Positions 24,687 to 37,968 are shown, counted from the first letter of the stretch. The stretch: DNA of 64,000 nucleotides from Pegea sp. RAD2-039 (GCA_034620365.1 JAQGEQ010000363.1:2108001-2172000), one strand, 5' to 3'. The notes: generated from the sequence alone by a model not told the origin. Translations and numbers: made by a program.

Positions 24687-27600
24687 AATTTATTTATTTA
24701 TTTATTACAATAAATGTGAAGGAGGGTGCCTAAAGAGAGCACCTCTCGCTAACACACATTCTCACAAATTAGATCTATTTGACGTGTAAACGAAAAAGCA
24801 TATGACAGTGAAGAATTGCACAGAATCATAGTATTGTAAAAGAGAAAAATTCACAGTTTAGAAATGGCAATGTTGGCGATATTATAACAATTCAGCTTTT
24901 TTTTGAACAACACAAGTGATTTTGACATGACAATCTCTGATGGCAGATTGTTCCATGTACTGATTGTGCGGTATGAGAAAAAACTTAATCTGGTTAACGT
25001 AGCTGGTGGAGTGGGCTTATTAAGATGTAATTTATGTCTTCTAAGTTGATATAACTTGAGGGAGGGACTAATGGAGAAGAAGTCATCAAACTGAAGATCA
25101 ATTAGGTTGTGAATAATTTTAAAAATCAGAATAAAGTCGTATTTAATTCTTCGGGTTTCCAAAGTATCTAGATTGAAGAAGCTGAGACGATGCTTATAAC
25201 TCTCGTATTTGATATTAAGTTTCCTGCAAACCAATCTCGTAAATGTTGCCTGAACAGATTCAATTTTTCTGATATCACCAACTTGATATGGCATCCATGC
25301 ACTGACATTGTATTCAAGAATAGGGCGTATGTACAGTTTGAAAAGGTTGACGAAAAACCATGGATCTTTAGAATTAAAAGTCTTTATGATGAGGTGGACA
25401 AGCTTGATAGATTTTCCAAAGATTCTGGAAACATAACTGTGCCATTTGAAGTCAGATGTCAGAGTAATGCCGAGGTCTATGACTGAGGATACTCGTTCAA
25501 GAATAGATCCATTGATGTAGTATTGGTTGCTGAAGTTGGCAGCTGGCTTACGGGAGAATGTTATAACTTCAGACTTTGTTGGCTGGATTTTAAGTTGCCA
25601 ATTCGCAGACCAGTTTTCTACAATGTTTAGTGCAGTTTGGAGTTTTGAGTGAGAACCAGATAATAGCTTGATGTCATCTGCATACACAAACACACTGACA
25701 TTGGCTACTGTTATTAGTCTTCTGATGAGGTCTTCAATGAAAATCAAAAAGAGAAGTGGACCCAGAACGGAACCCTGAGGAACGCCGCTGGTGACTTTAC
25801 TAGGAGTAGATAAAGATCTTTCTACACGGGTTCGTTGGGTTCTACCTGATAAGAAATCTTCAATACATTTTAAGATAGAGTTGCTTATTTTTATGTTTTT
25901 CAATACAGTAATGAGCTTTTTGTGTGGAACAGAATCAAACGCTTTAGCAAAATCAAGGTATATGATGTCACATGGAGTATTACTTTCGTAATGAGCTGTA
26001 AGCTCATTGAAAAAAGTGAGATGTTGAGTCAAAGAAGATCTTTGCTTAACAAAGCCATGCTGGGCATCAGATATTAGATGATGCTCCGTCAAATGGCTAG
26101 TTATATGGTTGTGAATGATATGTTCTTGAGTTCTGCAGATAACCGAAGTCAGCGAAACTGGTCTATAGTTAAGTGCAGTGTTTCTGGGACCCTTCTTATA
26201 AATTGGAGTAATAATAGCATTCTTCCAAATTTGTGGAAGTCTTCCCCGCTTAAGAGTCATGTTAAAGAGTAGCGATAAGGGTAGCGCTAAAGAAGAAGTA
26301 CTTTTTCTTAAAAACAAAGCTGGGATTTGATCTGGGGTGTTGGAAACTGTTGATTTTAGAGAAGAAATAGCCTTAGATACTATATCAACTGTTATGTCTA
26401 GATCTACCATCTCAGAGATATTTGAAAGGATATTGGAGTAGGAAATAGTAGGAGTATTGCCATCATCGGTTATAAAAACCTTTTCAAATTGTTTGTTTAG
26501 CAATTCAGCTTTATTCTTTGGTTCCATCACCAACTGATTGGCGTCATCAAGCAAGGGAGGTAGATGAGATCTCGCCTTAAGCTTGTGATTAATGAAGCCA
26601 AAAAACGTTTTCTTGCTAGGTGAAGATAAGATTGCACTTTCTTTTCCTAAATAGAGGCTATAAACTGATTTCTTGTAGACTAGACAAAGATCTTTGTATA
26701 GAGGTTTGATGGAAGGATCTGCTTTAGTTTGTTTGTATAAGAGGTTTTTCAAATGCTGTAAATTCTTTAAATATCTTGGCAAGTGTGGTTTTTTGTTGAC
26801 TCTATATAAAGGTATGAACTTTTTAATTGACTCATTAACAATGTTAGTAAACCTCGAGTAGATATCATTGATGTCTTCGGTAGAGTTGAAAACAGAAATC
26901 CAGTCAACACCTGATAAAAACTTGTTTATACTGTTATAATTTCCACGATAAAAGTTCCGTATGCTTGGAGTTTTAACGTTCGTAGAAAAAGTTTGTTGGA
27001 GCTTGAATTCAATCATGTTGTGATCGCATGTCAGAGCAAAAGGTTCATTTTGATCAACGTAGATAACGTTCTCAGGTTTTGATGTGATGAGAAGATCCAA
27101 AGTATTACCACTAACTTGGGTTGGAAAAGTAACCATCTGAGATAGATTATTGGCATCAAGGAAGTATACAAAGACATGACTCAGATTGGCTAAATTAGTT
27201 TTGTCTCCATTCAAATTAAACATTTTTCCATTGAATGCTAAATTTGGGTTATTCCAATCAATTCTACTAAAATTAAAATCCCCGAGAATATAAATCTCAG
27301 GACAAACAAGGCTTTTCAGAACCTTCAATAAGGCCTTAATAGTAACCTCATCGTTAACTTTAGACGGTGGTAGGTACATATAAAGCGGGAAAACTTAGAC
27401 TTTGAGTAATGAAAATTGAAAGCAATAATCTCAAATCCTGGGCAATCAATGGTATTTATCTTAATTCTTGAAATCATGGGTGCCAGTGATGTTTTATAGA
27501 TTACACAAACACCGCCGCCTCTATCAAACAGTCTATCACAGCGCAAAGCATGAAAAAGATCTCTGTCATCCAGAAAGGAGTCAGGATAAAAGGGTTTCAA

Positions 27601-27985
27601 CCAAGGTAATGAAAATAAATGTAAAATCTTGAGAAAGCAAAAGAGCTTTCAATTCGAAAATTTTGTTGACAATTGACCGTGCGTTGAAAAACATACCTAA
27701 TATAAAAGAAAAATCGTCTTTTTGACACTTGTAAGATTTGGTGGTATGCTTCTGTGTACTGTTATCTTGGGCTGGAAGCATAGTATTAATAATTTTTTGC
27801 GAAGAGAGGTTGAATAAGGGTGATGTGGATCCAGTGGTTATTTTGCACTTCCGTTTTTCGAAAAGACCTTCACAATCTTTAAAGCCCATGGTGGACCTCG
27901 AACTTTGTATTTGAAATCAGTTGGTTGCTCTTTCTGATTTCGGCTGTACGCCTCTTTTAGAAGACGCTTATTTTCTAAGCGATCA
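24687..27985 (-). mobile_element. 5'-truncated LINE of the CR1/Jockey-like group
   Basis: A non-LTR retrotransposon that copies itself by target-primed reverse transcription. From 5' to 3': the last part of ORF1 (27835-27985, including KYKVRGPPWALKIVKV, the usual ORF1 C-terminal signature), the apurinic endonuclease start (FFNARSIVNKIFELKALL near 27690), the long ORF2, then a 3' tail with a stem-loop (24714-24767) ending in an AATAAATAAAT repeat. The 5' end lies inside ORF1, so the copy is truncated. ORF1 and ORF2 overlap. It sits between the two hexokinases, in the same direction as the left one. Confidence 0.88.
24851..27889 (-). pseudogene. LINE ORF2: endonuclease and reverse transcriptase, frameshifted
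   Basis: The main frame (24851-27379, 842 codons) has the second half of the endonuclease (EIYILGDFNFSRIDW), a linker, then the reverse-transcriptase palm: YRPVSLTSVICR, QHGFVKQRS, YLDFAKAFDSVPH, SGVPQGSVLGPLLFLIF and the catalytic VFVYADDIKLL. The end carries the usual FFSYRTISTWNNLPSEIV segment. The first half of the endonuclease is in two other frames: 27581-27889 (NARSIVNKIFEL) and 27325-27600 (DRGGGVCVIYK). Two frameshifts, near 27370 and 27595, therefore break the ORF. Otherwise the frame is long and clean, so the insertion is young. It probably cannot move by itself. Confidence 0.88.
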
Positions 27986-30277
27986 TCTTCACACATATAT
28001 AACTTCACACATTTAATAACTTAAAGACAAATAAAATCAAAAGTAGCTGACAATAAACCTTACTAATTTTATCATAATAAACTTAAACTATCAGAATTAG
28101 ACAAAATTGTGAAGTTGAAATTACACTTTTGTATTGTTAGTAAACTAGAAATTAGAAAATTTAATCTTTATGTTTATGTTGATGGAAAATTATTAAAAGA
28201 AAGAAAAATTAGTGAGAAATTTTCGTATAAAGCAAAATATTAACCTAAATACTATGAAATTGAAACTAATAAGTAGTACAATTACAAAGTAAAGTTTCTG
28301 ACTGAAGTTTTTCAAGTAAATTCTATAAATTTGTTAAATCTAAATTCTTGCTCATCTACACCACTTCCAGTGGATGAAAATTTGTTTCTCAATGGTTTTG
28401 AAGGAGCTGAACTTTTCAAATTGGCTTTTAAAAGGTCTTCACCAAGGACAATGACCCAAAATTATTATTCCTACTACGAAGAAACCATCTCTTGTGACTT
28501 TTAAAATTAGTATCAAACAAATTAATAGGTTGATTACAAGTATTTTTTGCAAGTAATTAAGGTTTAGTTAAATTCTTATTTAAGATTTGAAAGGTTTTAT
28601 ACTATTAAGATAAATCTAGGTTTTTCATAAAGTTTGAAGAAAATACATTGAGATAAATATCATTTCACAATTTAACAAAGTATTACAATAAAGCTGTTTT
28701 ATAAATGATTACTTTCTAGTGATTACCAGAAAGTGAAAAATTAACAATTTTCTGATAATTTTTCGGTCTTTTGTCTTTTTGCTCTACATCTTATTATCGC
28801 TGATGTTCCAAGACCTCCATCTTTGTATCAGAAACATATACTATTCATTGTATACTAGTCATCGATTGCATTATCAGGTTTCTTGTGTCAGTGTTTCCCT
28901 CTATAATAGTTTAATCATAAGTCAACAAACTTTTCCTTTTAATCACCAACAAGTATTTGCTATCAACTAAAATCGCAATCTATCAGTTTTAATGATAAAT
29001 CAGTAATTTTAACAGATATTAGTTAACAGTTTTAATATGTTCACATTCATACTTATTTTTTTTCTTATACACTTTAATAACGTCTTAAGTAAGCCAATAT
29101 GGAATTTAAAAATCCTTAAGCTCTCGCAAGATAGACCTAATCAAAACTGCCCAGTATTCTTATTTATCCATTTTATCATTGATTCCTATCTTATCTCAAA
29201 TCTAATATCCGTATCCAAATAAAAAGCGAGTTAAAAATTAAGGAACATAAAAGTAAAAAAAGTTTGGTGTGTATTCTTAATACTGAAATAATAGAAATCA
29301 CTTTTATTAGAAACTTTATATTTTGTTTTTTGAAGCTATTACTTAAAACTATTTTTGTTCTTTTGTTTTTTCTACTTATTGCAATAAATATTCTTGCAAT
29401 AATTATTCTTGCAATAAATATTGGCTCATCTTAAAACAGTTATTAAAGAGAAACAAAGTCTTGTATGCACTTAATTATATATTTAAAAATTGAGTAATGA
29501 AACTTATTGTAAGAATAAAGATGAAGAATAATATAAAAATAATAATGAAGAATAAAGAACTCACTATCTTTTGATAGATTATTATCTAATCAATTTCAAA
29601 ATGAGTTTTTATAACTCTAATGCTAACAATTTTTTATTAATTTACTTTTAGCGGCTAATTTGTCAGTAACACCCGCACAAACTATTTATTTATTTCAGAA
29701 CTAGAATTACTAAGTGATAATATTAAAAAGTTTAAGATGAATCTTCTTAAAAAATAAAAACGATTTTCTTAATTTGAAACTATGTTTTATCAAGTTTGTA
29801 ATTTTTTCATATCACAAAAAAGAATAAATAGGTTCAAGCTCAATGAGTTAATTACTTCTTTTGTATTTATCAAATTATTTGTTAATACTAATTAGTTTGT
29901 ATCAGTCATCATATTTTACATTACCTTTTTATTCAGTTATATAAAAAAAGACTACAAAAGCTGATTTTTCTAATTTTATTTAATATTTACTTATGTTTTG
30001 AAATGAGGTATTTTAAAACATTTTTTATTTAAAAATGAAAACAAGATTTAGAAATGTTGTTCATAAGACCTTTCTTGAAGAAATTTCCATAAATCGCCCA
30101 AACTCTGATTTTAATAACCTTAAATTAGATCAATAAAAACAAAATTACTAATGTTGTTTTGAAAATGTTTTATTAGCAATTCATCTTTAAGTAATAATTT
30201 TATATATAAATAACACGCTTTCTTTGTCACTAAAACCATCTAAAACATTATAACAAGATTATACTGAACAGTTCATT
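27986..30277. other. Intergenic DNA upstream of hexokinase 2
   Basis: A+T-rich. It contains three imperfect tandem copies of a 15-base unit, TTGCAATAAATATTC, at about 29379-29423. The short frames at 28779-28970 and 29037-29222 have no recognisable features. The promoter of the plus-strand hexokinase should lie at the right end, but no sharp motif is seen. Confidence 0.45.
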
Positions 30278-33200
30278 ATGTCAACATCAAGCAAATGTCA
30301 TCAAGTTAAGTTAAGTCCTCAGACTGAGAAAGAGGTATATAATATCAGATACATTTTTTTTGGTTATTTATGGCTTAGTGTTGAAAGAAATTATTTTGTT
30401 TAGTACTACTAAATTGAAAGAAATACTTCAAGAAAGGTTTAAACTCGGTTTTACAGGTTGAAAAGGTTGAGAAGATGTTTCAACTCAACAAACAGTCTTG
30501 TAGCTTAATAATGGAAAAGATGACAAAAGAAATGGAGAAGGGTTTGTCCAAAGTTGGCAACCCAACAGCTACAGTTAAAATGATTCCTTCATTTGTTACT
30601 CATCTTCCTGATGGATCAGGTTTATTAATCTTCTAATTAAATAATTCATAATAATAAATAATTTTAATAATTAATTAATAATAAATTCATCTGATTACGC
30701 AAATAGTAGGTCTTGTAACATAAACATCTACATAATTACTGAAATAGCAGTTAAAATATTATTACAAGAGATTTTTATTCGTAGTTTATAGAAACACTGT
30801 TGATTAATTTTCAGAGAGAGGCGAGTTCCTGGCGCTGGATCTTGGAGGAACTAACTTCAGAGTTTTGAAAATTGAAATTCAGGATGACAACTTTGTGGGT
30901 ATGGATAGTCAGATTTTCAAAATGCCGGAATCTGTCATTACTGGACAAGGAATAAAAGTTAGTTGGAATTGGTATTGCTTGACGTATAACAAATATTTGA
31001 CAAATTTCCAGCTCTTCGACCATATTGCTGCTTGTATGGCATCTTTTCTACAGCGTTTTGATCTTTTGAATAAATCTTTGCCAGTTGGATTCACATTCTC
31101 TTTCCCTTGTAAACAAGATAATTTGGACAGTGTAAGCTGACTGATTTTTGATAGTTACTCTTGAAATTTTCAAACAAATGTATTTTATTATCAGGCTACA
31201 CTCATAACATGGACAAAAGGTTTCACAGCAAAAGGAGTTGTTGGTAAGAATGTTGTTACAATGCTGAAAGATGCCATCAAAAGAAGAGGAGTAAGTTTTT
31301 CAGTTTCTTAGACAAGTACACTTAGTAGTTAAGTACATGAGATCTAAGGTCAATTGTAAAAGTTTTAGTAAAACAAATCTTATTTTTCAATATTAAGTTG
31401 ATATTTTTGTAAATATTTTATTAAATATTTCAGGATATACAATGCAATGTAGTTGCAGTTGTCAATGATACAGTTGGAACCCTTATGTCTTGCGCTCATA
31501 CTAATCCTAACTGTCAGATTGGATTAATCATTGGTAAGATTGGACAGCATCTTGAATTTTTATTGATACAATTTTTGATTCCTCTAAAGTGATTTGTAAT
31601 CTTGTTGACCATATTAAGTACTTTTCAGTAATAACTTAGAGTCTACTACCTTGTACTAAACATTTGTATTCAAGCTATGATTTGTAATTTGACTTTATTT
31701 AATCATCAAATGTTTTGTTGCAACTTTATAGTCAACTCAGCATTATAGTTTCACAAATCAAACTATTTATCAGAATATTTAAGTTGATTTATTTGTAAAT
31801 TTTGATGCTATCTTTGAGATGAATTTCTTGTTCGATTTCTTTCAAGCATTTGTAATTGATCTCTTACTAGGTACTGGTAGTAATGCATGTTACATGGAAG
31901 ACTCACAAAATGTGGAGCTGATCTCACAAAAAGAAGGTCAAATGTGTATCAACATGGAATGGGGAGCATTTGGAGATGACGGAGCTCTGGATAGTTTTAG
32001 AACTATATTTGATAATGCAGTTGATATTATTTCATTAAACGCTGGGCACCAAAAGTAAAAGTTTAATTTTAAGCACGAAAAATTTTATACTTTTTGAGTA
32101 GAAAATTAGATGTTCTTTCTATTTTCAGATTTGAAAAGATGATAAGTGGAATGTATCTGGGTGAAATTGTAAGATTGGTACTTTGTGAACTAATTGAATG
32201 TGATGTATTGTTCAATGGAGAAAAACCTTTTCTTTTAACCCAATATGGAAGTTTTGAAACTTCTTACATTTCACAGATTGAAGAGTAAGTATTTCACCAT
32301 TTCTAAAAAGGTTCATTAGGAAAATATTTATTGAATTACGAACTGTTCTATATTAAGTTTCAATTTTCTTGTAAATACATTGAAATCAGTTCCTTTAATC
32401 ATAAGATGATTTTTTTTCGTCAAGTGTAATTTACTATAAATGAATAATCTTTTTTCATTTAGTTCTTACAATTCATCTCAGTCATCAGCATCCAGTAGTG
32501 ATTATAGCACCAGCAGGTGAGCTTCTATCACAACACACAGTTATCAAATTGATTGAAAATATTGTTCTTAGCGCAATTGGAATTACATCTTGTCAAAATG
32601 TTTTGGCGTCAATTGGAATTACTGAAGCAAATAAAGATGATTGTGAAATCATTATCAGAATTTGTCGAGCTGTATCAACTAGAGCAGCTTATCTGTGCGC
32701 TTCAGGTACTAATTGTAGCTTGATAATTGTCTAGAATGATTATTTGATCAACTTTATTGCCACAGACCAGCACAAATTTGTGAATTTTAAATTCCCTAAG
32801 AATCAATAAATTTTAGTTTTTTCAAATGAAGAAATTGAAATAAATGTTTAACTAGCTTCTAAAAATTAAGCAGTTTTATGTCGCTAAATTTGTTTAAAAC
32901 AAAATTGAAGTATTTCGGTAGTTCATCTTTATATTAAAATATTAACTCGTTATAAAATACTGTTTATGTTTTCACTTTAACATTGTAAGTTGTTTTTAAG
33001 CTATCTTAATACTGTTTAATACTAGTTAACACTATAACCTGTTAGCACTATTAAACAATCAAATTAATTGAAGGTATCGCTGCTATTGCTCACAAAATCG
33101 CTGAGAATGAACGAAACAGCGGAAGAGTCAAAGCTGATGAAGTTTGTAAACTGACTGTTGGTGTTGATGGGACTGTTTACAAGAAGCATCCAACTTTTGC

Positions 33201-33339
33201 TAATCTAATGAATGATATGACGTCTGAGCTGTGTGCAGAAGATAACTTAGCTGTTGACTATGCACTATCATATGACGGTAGTGGAAAAGGTGCAGCTTTT
33301 ATTACTGCTGTTGCCGACCGTTTAATCAAAGTAAGATGA
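30278..33339 (+). CDS. Hexokinase, right paralogue (10 exons, 472 residues)
   Basis: Same enzyme class as the gene at 17.8-22.7 kb, in opposite orientation. Exons: 30278-30334, 30457-30619, 30815-30957, 31012-31131, 31195-31290, 31434-31533, 31871-32054, 32129-32284, 32572-32705, 33074-33339 (1419 nt). The ten exon lengths equal those of the left copy. Motifs kept: [73 protein letters not shown], so it should be catalytically competent. Outside the two shared tracts the proteins are clearly different, for example residues 1-75 and the exon 7 end ([13 protein letters not shown] here against a different acidic segment in the left copy). The introns there are also unrelated. It is therefore an older duplicate that was partly overwritten later. 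Confidence 0.92.
31080..31992 (+). repeat. Near-identical tract 1 shared by the hexokinases, right copy
   Basis: Partner of 20586-21482. The left edge is in exon 4 and the right edge in exon 7. Introns 4-6 match the partner except for point changes and a small insertion of about 15 bases. Confidence 0.9.
33022..33199 (+). repeat. Near-identical tract 2 shared by the hexokinases, right copy
   Basis: Partner of 17931-18106. It begins in intron 9 (AGTTAACACT) and ends inside exon 10 after CAACTTTTGC. Confidence 0.8.
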
Positions 33340-33860
33340 ACAAATTGTTTTATTGAGTCGATGGCTTTACACCGTTTGAAAAATTTACCCAAAAACTCAT
33401 AATGTAACTTTTACAGGGAAAATGATCACTTTGAAAAAATTGTTCTCAACAAACTTCCTTCGTAATTTCTCTATTTCAAATATTACGAACTGATTTAATA
33501 AACTTTCTACAATTTCATAATTCGTTTTTCATGTTTGAAAAAATTATGTCAATCGAAATTTAAGTATCTAGTAGCAATTGAAAAACAAATTTGTTAGCTT
33601 TAAATATATAATTAGCACAATATAAGCAGTTTTAGTTTAGATACTTATACAACTTTACATAAGAAGACCCGATGCACTGTTTTGACAAACAACAAGAAAA
33701 AAAATTGATTGTTTTAAAAAAACATTGGAAACCGCCTTTGCATAAAACTGAGCTAAATCCTAATGTCTAAAATTTGCTCGATGTGCGCAAAATCGAAAAA
33801 AATCGAAAAAAAATATTTTGTTTCAATCAATTTTATTGTTTAAACAGCTAAAAGAGTATT
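33340..33860. other. Shared 3' flank of hexokinase 2 and S1
   Basis: Convergent gene ends are about 740 bases apart. An AATAAA on the minus strand at 33832-33837 is the likely polyadenylation signal of S1. Nothing else is recognised. Confidence 0.45.
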
Positions 33861-34081
33861 GTACGATGACAGATACATCTTGTAACTATCTTCTTGATAT
33901 TCTTATTCACCTATAAATAAAAAAATTCAAAATTCTTAAAAATTAAGTTGTTTAGTTGGCAACAAAAGCAACTATCTGACACAAGAGAAAAACTGTCATT
34001 AGAAACAAAGAATTTATTTAAAAATAGAATTGATTTTAGTAAAACTTGATGCAATTAGAGAAAAATATCCAACCCACTCAC

Positions 34082-36438
34082 TTATTGACAAGCAGCTAAG
34101 AAATCGAGAGGAGTTGGCCAATTGATATTCCATTCTAAACTCAAACTCAACTTAGGAAGCTTCAGACTCACACCACACTTAAATCCACACGAATAATGCT
34201 CTTCTAATTTTGGTTGCCACTCATTCCAATAATCGTCAAATGTCTTCAAAACTTCAGCTACTTTTTCATCAATACAATTTTCATAATGATCTTTCAACTT
34301 TCTGATCGACTCATCACATAGATTATAACCAAATGAGCAATGATAAAAGTTTTCAAAATTTCGTTTGTGTTTTCGTGACAACTGTAACAAACAATAAAGT
34401 TAAATTGAAGTAATTATTCCTAAAAAGAGAATTAAAACTGTCAACTCACATTGATCAATTTAGTAGATAGTCGACAACGTTGATTTATCTTCATATTTTC
34501 AAGGTGGCTGTGATAATCTCTGATTTTATTACTTTTTTCTGCAAGACAGCAACCATGATTATCCCAAACTGTTTTTACGTGAGATTTAGTTTTTGTATCC
34601 CAATCACTAATATCGGAAGCAGCTTTATTTTCAATTTTAGCAACTTCTGAATTGAAATCTTCTTCCTTTTCTTTAATCCATTCATCTGCGTGATCTTGAA
34701 GAACTTTATGAAAGTTATCCAATTCAGCTTGTGTTGGATTTTTCCTGTGAGGTGTTAGTTTAATTTTGTTGAAAATTTAATCACTGCATCTCATTACCCT
34801 GGAGGCTTAAGACCACTGATTACTGTATAAAGCACCACAATAATATTACTTCCCCATTTTTCTATTTCATCTTTCCATTCTGATACTTTAGTAGCTACTT
34901 CGTCTTTATACTCTTGTGTCTGTTTCTCAACAGAAGCATAATTGAAGTTTGTAAGTTTCTCATCTGAAAAGTAAGCAAAGAACAATCCAAATTAGTCTGT
35001 TAACAACAAATGTAGAAATAGTAAATCTGCAAATTACTTTCACAACACGTTTTCAAGTTACAATATTTGCATCCTTTCCAATGAACATTAAAAGGACAAA
35101 CACGAATTAGTTGATAAGAGTAAGTTGGTGGTGTTGGTAGATGAGTGCTGGAAATAAATGATTTAAATGATTTCTGATGGAATTTATGAAAAGAAAACTT
35201 GTCAAAATCTTACCACGACTTTATGTAATGCATTCTTGAAAACTTGTAGCATCCAGTGTTGAAATAACATTTGTAGTTGCATCTGTAACAATCCTTCATT
35301 TTCTTCACCGCTAAATCAACATCGTTTTTGAATTTTTCGACAAGTTTTTCCACCTCCTCTGTCAAATTGCTTTCATATTTCGACACTGCATCATCATAGC
35401 ATTCACTTTTGTCTTTTCCATCTGTGAAAAATATTTATGAATTGCATTTTATCTGTTTTCTTTTTATTACCAAACAAATTCTTACTGTAAATTGTGTTAA
35501 AAACACACTTGACCCAATCAAGCCGTTTGCTAACTGCTGATTTTAGAGGTTTTTCAAAATTACTTTTAATCTTTTCAGACTTTTCATCTAATTTCTGATT
35601 ATATGATTCAATTTGACTTTTACGAGTTACAAGACAACTTTGGAATCTAAAACCGAACAATGGTTAATCTAGAAGTATCAAATTAATAATTTCGAATCTT
35701 ACCGACAAACTATTTGATCGTGAAATTGTTTGAGTCTGTTTATGATGTTGGCTACAGAATTGTTGAAGTCATCGATTGCTTGACGTTTTACTTCATTCAA
35801 TTTGCTTACATATTGCTCTACCATATCTTTGAATTTTTGGTCTTCAGGATTGTAAGAATATTTCAGATATGAAGCAAATGCGGAACGATATTCAGCATGA
35901 GTTTCATCAATTGTTTTTTCAAATGATTCAAAGTTTTCTTCCAACTTTAACTGAATTTTTTCCCGTTCACTTTCCAGTTTTGTTTTGTAAGTATCAACAA
36001 AGTCATCTATATTTTCTATTTCTACAAGAAACAAACTTAGATGATTTTCAAATCGTTTCAGCAGATTAGCTTACTAATAATCATTTAATAATTAGCAAAT
36101 TTGTTCACTAATTGCAGCAGTTTTTTAGTGTAGTATAAACTTACCTTTTTCACATGAATCTTTCTGTTTCTTTGGGAAATCAGCCAAAATAGCAGAATAA
36201 TATCGAGCACTCAACCAACATTGTTGAAAGGGAATCACACATTTGTAAGTTGAAGCTGGAGGAAGTACCTGAAAGTTATGTGCACGCCAATATTCATATG
36301 ATGGACACGAGTGGATAGAGGCCTCAGCTGTCTAGAAAGTAAATGTAGTTGAACTAAACTTTGAAATTAATTAGTCTTTATGTGACAGGCGTTATGACTT
36401 ACAATAAAACAAGCCAAGATGACAGCTATAAGTTTCAT
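34082..36438 (-). CDS. S1: secreted coiled-coil cysteine protein (9 exons, 593 residues)
   Basis: The family is not recognised. Exons in order: 36403-36438, 36145-36331, 35703-36021, 35486-35646, 35214-35421, 35038-35147, 34798-34963, 34450-34744, 34082-34381 (1782 nt). Residues 1-17 form a signal peptide (MKLIAVILACFITAEAS), so the protein should enter the secretory path. A cysteine-bearing head (residues 18-74) follows. Then come long charged helices typical of coiled coils (75-180, 181-300) and a cysteine knot-like block (CYRCNYKCYF then TGCYKF, about 280-298). A further cysteine block (GCKYCNLKTCC) ends near 340. More helices follow, then a tail with HYSCGFKCGVSL. It differs from S2 at only a few residues (for example DNHG against NNHG in exon 8 and a leucine for a proline in exon 9). 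No transmembrane segment follows the signal. Confidence 0.85.
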
Positions 36439-36503
36439 TCTTGGTTTCAATCACCATGTATATGTAAAAGAAGATAAGTGTATCACTAAACATGAAGAGA
36501 AGG

Positions 36504-36512
36504 CTTATATAC
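36504..36512 (-). promoter_or_regulatory. TATA box of S1
   Basis: GTATATAAG on the minus strand, about 70 bases upstream of the S1 start codon, at the same place as in S2. The spacing fits a short 5' untranslated region. Confidence 0.65.
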
Positions 36513-36845
36513 GGTTGTAGCTAGCTAATAATACCTTGGAAAAAAAAAACAGATTATATTTGAAGAGTTGTTTTTGTTGCGATTGTTTAATTATTTGTGA
36601 CTAAAAGTGTGATGAATATATAAAGTAAAATGGTAATATTTCAGATAAAACTAATTAGTTAGTTGCGACACTAATAGCTAAATGCAGTTCGAAATTTGAT
36701 TGATAATATTTACGATGATTTTAGTCAAATATTAGTTGATTTATGGTTAAGTTGTTGTTGATAAGCATTTTTGTTTGCTTTTTGCAAGTGTATTAATTTC
36801 CGTTCTTATATGAATTTTCGATGGTTTTCAGAAGCAATAGTTTTT

Positions 36846-37968
36846 GTTGTTATAAGTTTGTGTCAGTTAAATTATGTCTATTTTGAAGAAAATGATGTCT
36901 TTGTACAACTATTTGTATTCCTGATATAATGTATATTTAAAAAACATAATTTACATTCTTTAAATCTAAACTTCTTTTTAATTTCTTCAAGCCTAAGTTT
37001 ATTTTTCAAACTATTTTTATTTTTCTGCTCACATTCGGCTGGTTTATTACATTTTCCTATTCCTGAAAGAAGAATTTTGACCCTCGGATTAATTCTACTT
37101 TGACATATGCTGCTTGGAATAATACTACCTTTGAAATTATTTTATTAATTCCTCTTTATCTTGTCATGATTTTTCTACTTCTCTTTCATATATTTCTTTT
37201 ATTTCATTTGTTCAAAATTCTATTTCCTGCTGAAAGAAAAATCAGAAAATTTATGACAATAGTTTGATATACTTTGAATTTAATCGCTGAATACTCTTGA
37301 ATCTAAATCATTAAAAATGAAATATATTCGATACCTTATTACAAAGTCCTTCGTATTAATAAAAGTTATTTCTTACTGACAAACTTGAAAGTTATTCTAA
37401 AAGATAGAGATTTAATCTTAAATGCAATACTTTACATCTTTTACATCTGAACTTGTTAGGAGGTTTAATTGTGAACATTTTGGTTTCTTGAATATTTAAT
37501 AATCTTGTATTTGTTTTATAAATTAAGGTAACGATTTGATTTCATTTTGACATCCTCCTACAACTTGTTTGAGAGAAAAATTTTAACTAAGACATTATTT
37601 ACAACATAAGAAAATATAACAAATTCAATCTAGTTGTGTTTTTTTAAACTAAGCTTTAAATTATTTAATAATCAGCAGAATAGACTTAAATTATCAGATA
37701 AATATTAAATTTTTAATAATTGGATTTTAAATTATTAAGATCCTCACTAATAACTCTTTTTCATCCAAATCATATTGAAACTCAACTTTTAATTGGAAAT
37801 AAGTTGAATTAAAAGCTCTTAAACAAAAAATCAAAAGTAGAATACTGATACAGAGAAAGCTTATGTGTGAGGAATATAAAATTGAAATTTATAAGTTGCA
37901 TGATTAGAGGGAATTTGGAGTTTGTAACAGAGGCTCATCTGTTCAAATTTATAAATTTGTTTCTAGAA
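36846..37968. other. Spacer of the S1/S2 palindrome
   Basis: About 1.1 kb of unique A+T-rich DNA between the inverted arms and between the two divergent promoters. No gene is seen. Confidence 0.6.

Larger units (their letters stand above)
33861..36845 (-). repeat. Left arm of the S1/S2 palindrome
   Basis: Inverted, nearly identical to 37969-40948. It includes all nine exons, all introns, the TATA promoter, about 400 bases upstream of the ATG and most of the 3' flank. Only scattered single-base differences and small indels are visible. The arm fades beyond 36845 and below 33861. Confidence 0.92.

Noticed and set aside
25190..26272. Several plus-strand frames of 64-98 codons
   Set aside because: They are antisense shadows of the LINE reverse-transcriptase frame.
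29379..29423. Three copies of a 15-base A+T-rich unit considered as a regulatory array or CRISPR-like repeat
   Set aside because: There are too few copies, no spacers, and low-complexity composition in a eukaryotic genome; it is a trivial tandem repeat.
32463..32516. Serine-rich open stretch before hexokinase 2 exon 9 considered as an extra exon
   Set aside because: It would join to exon 9 only with an added segment not found in hexokinases. Skipping it gives the exact 134-nt exon and the spacing seen in the left paralogue.
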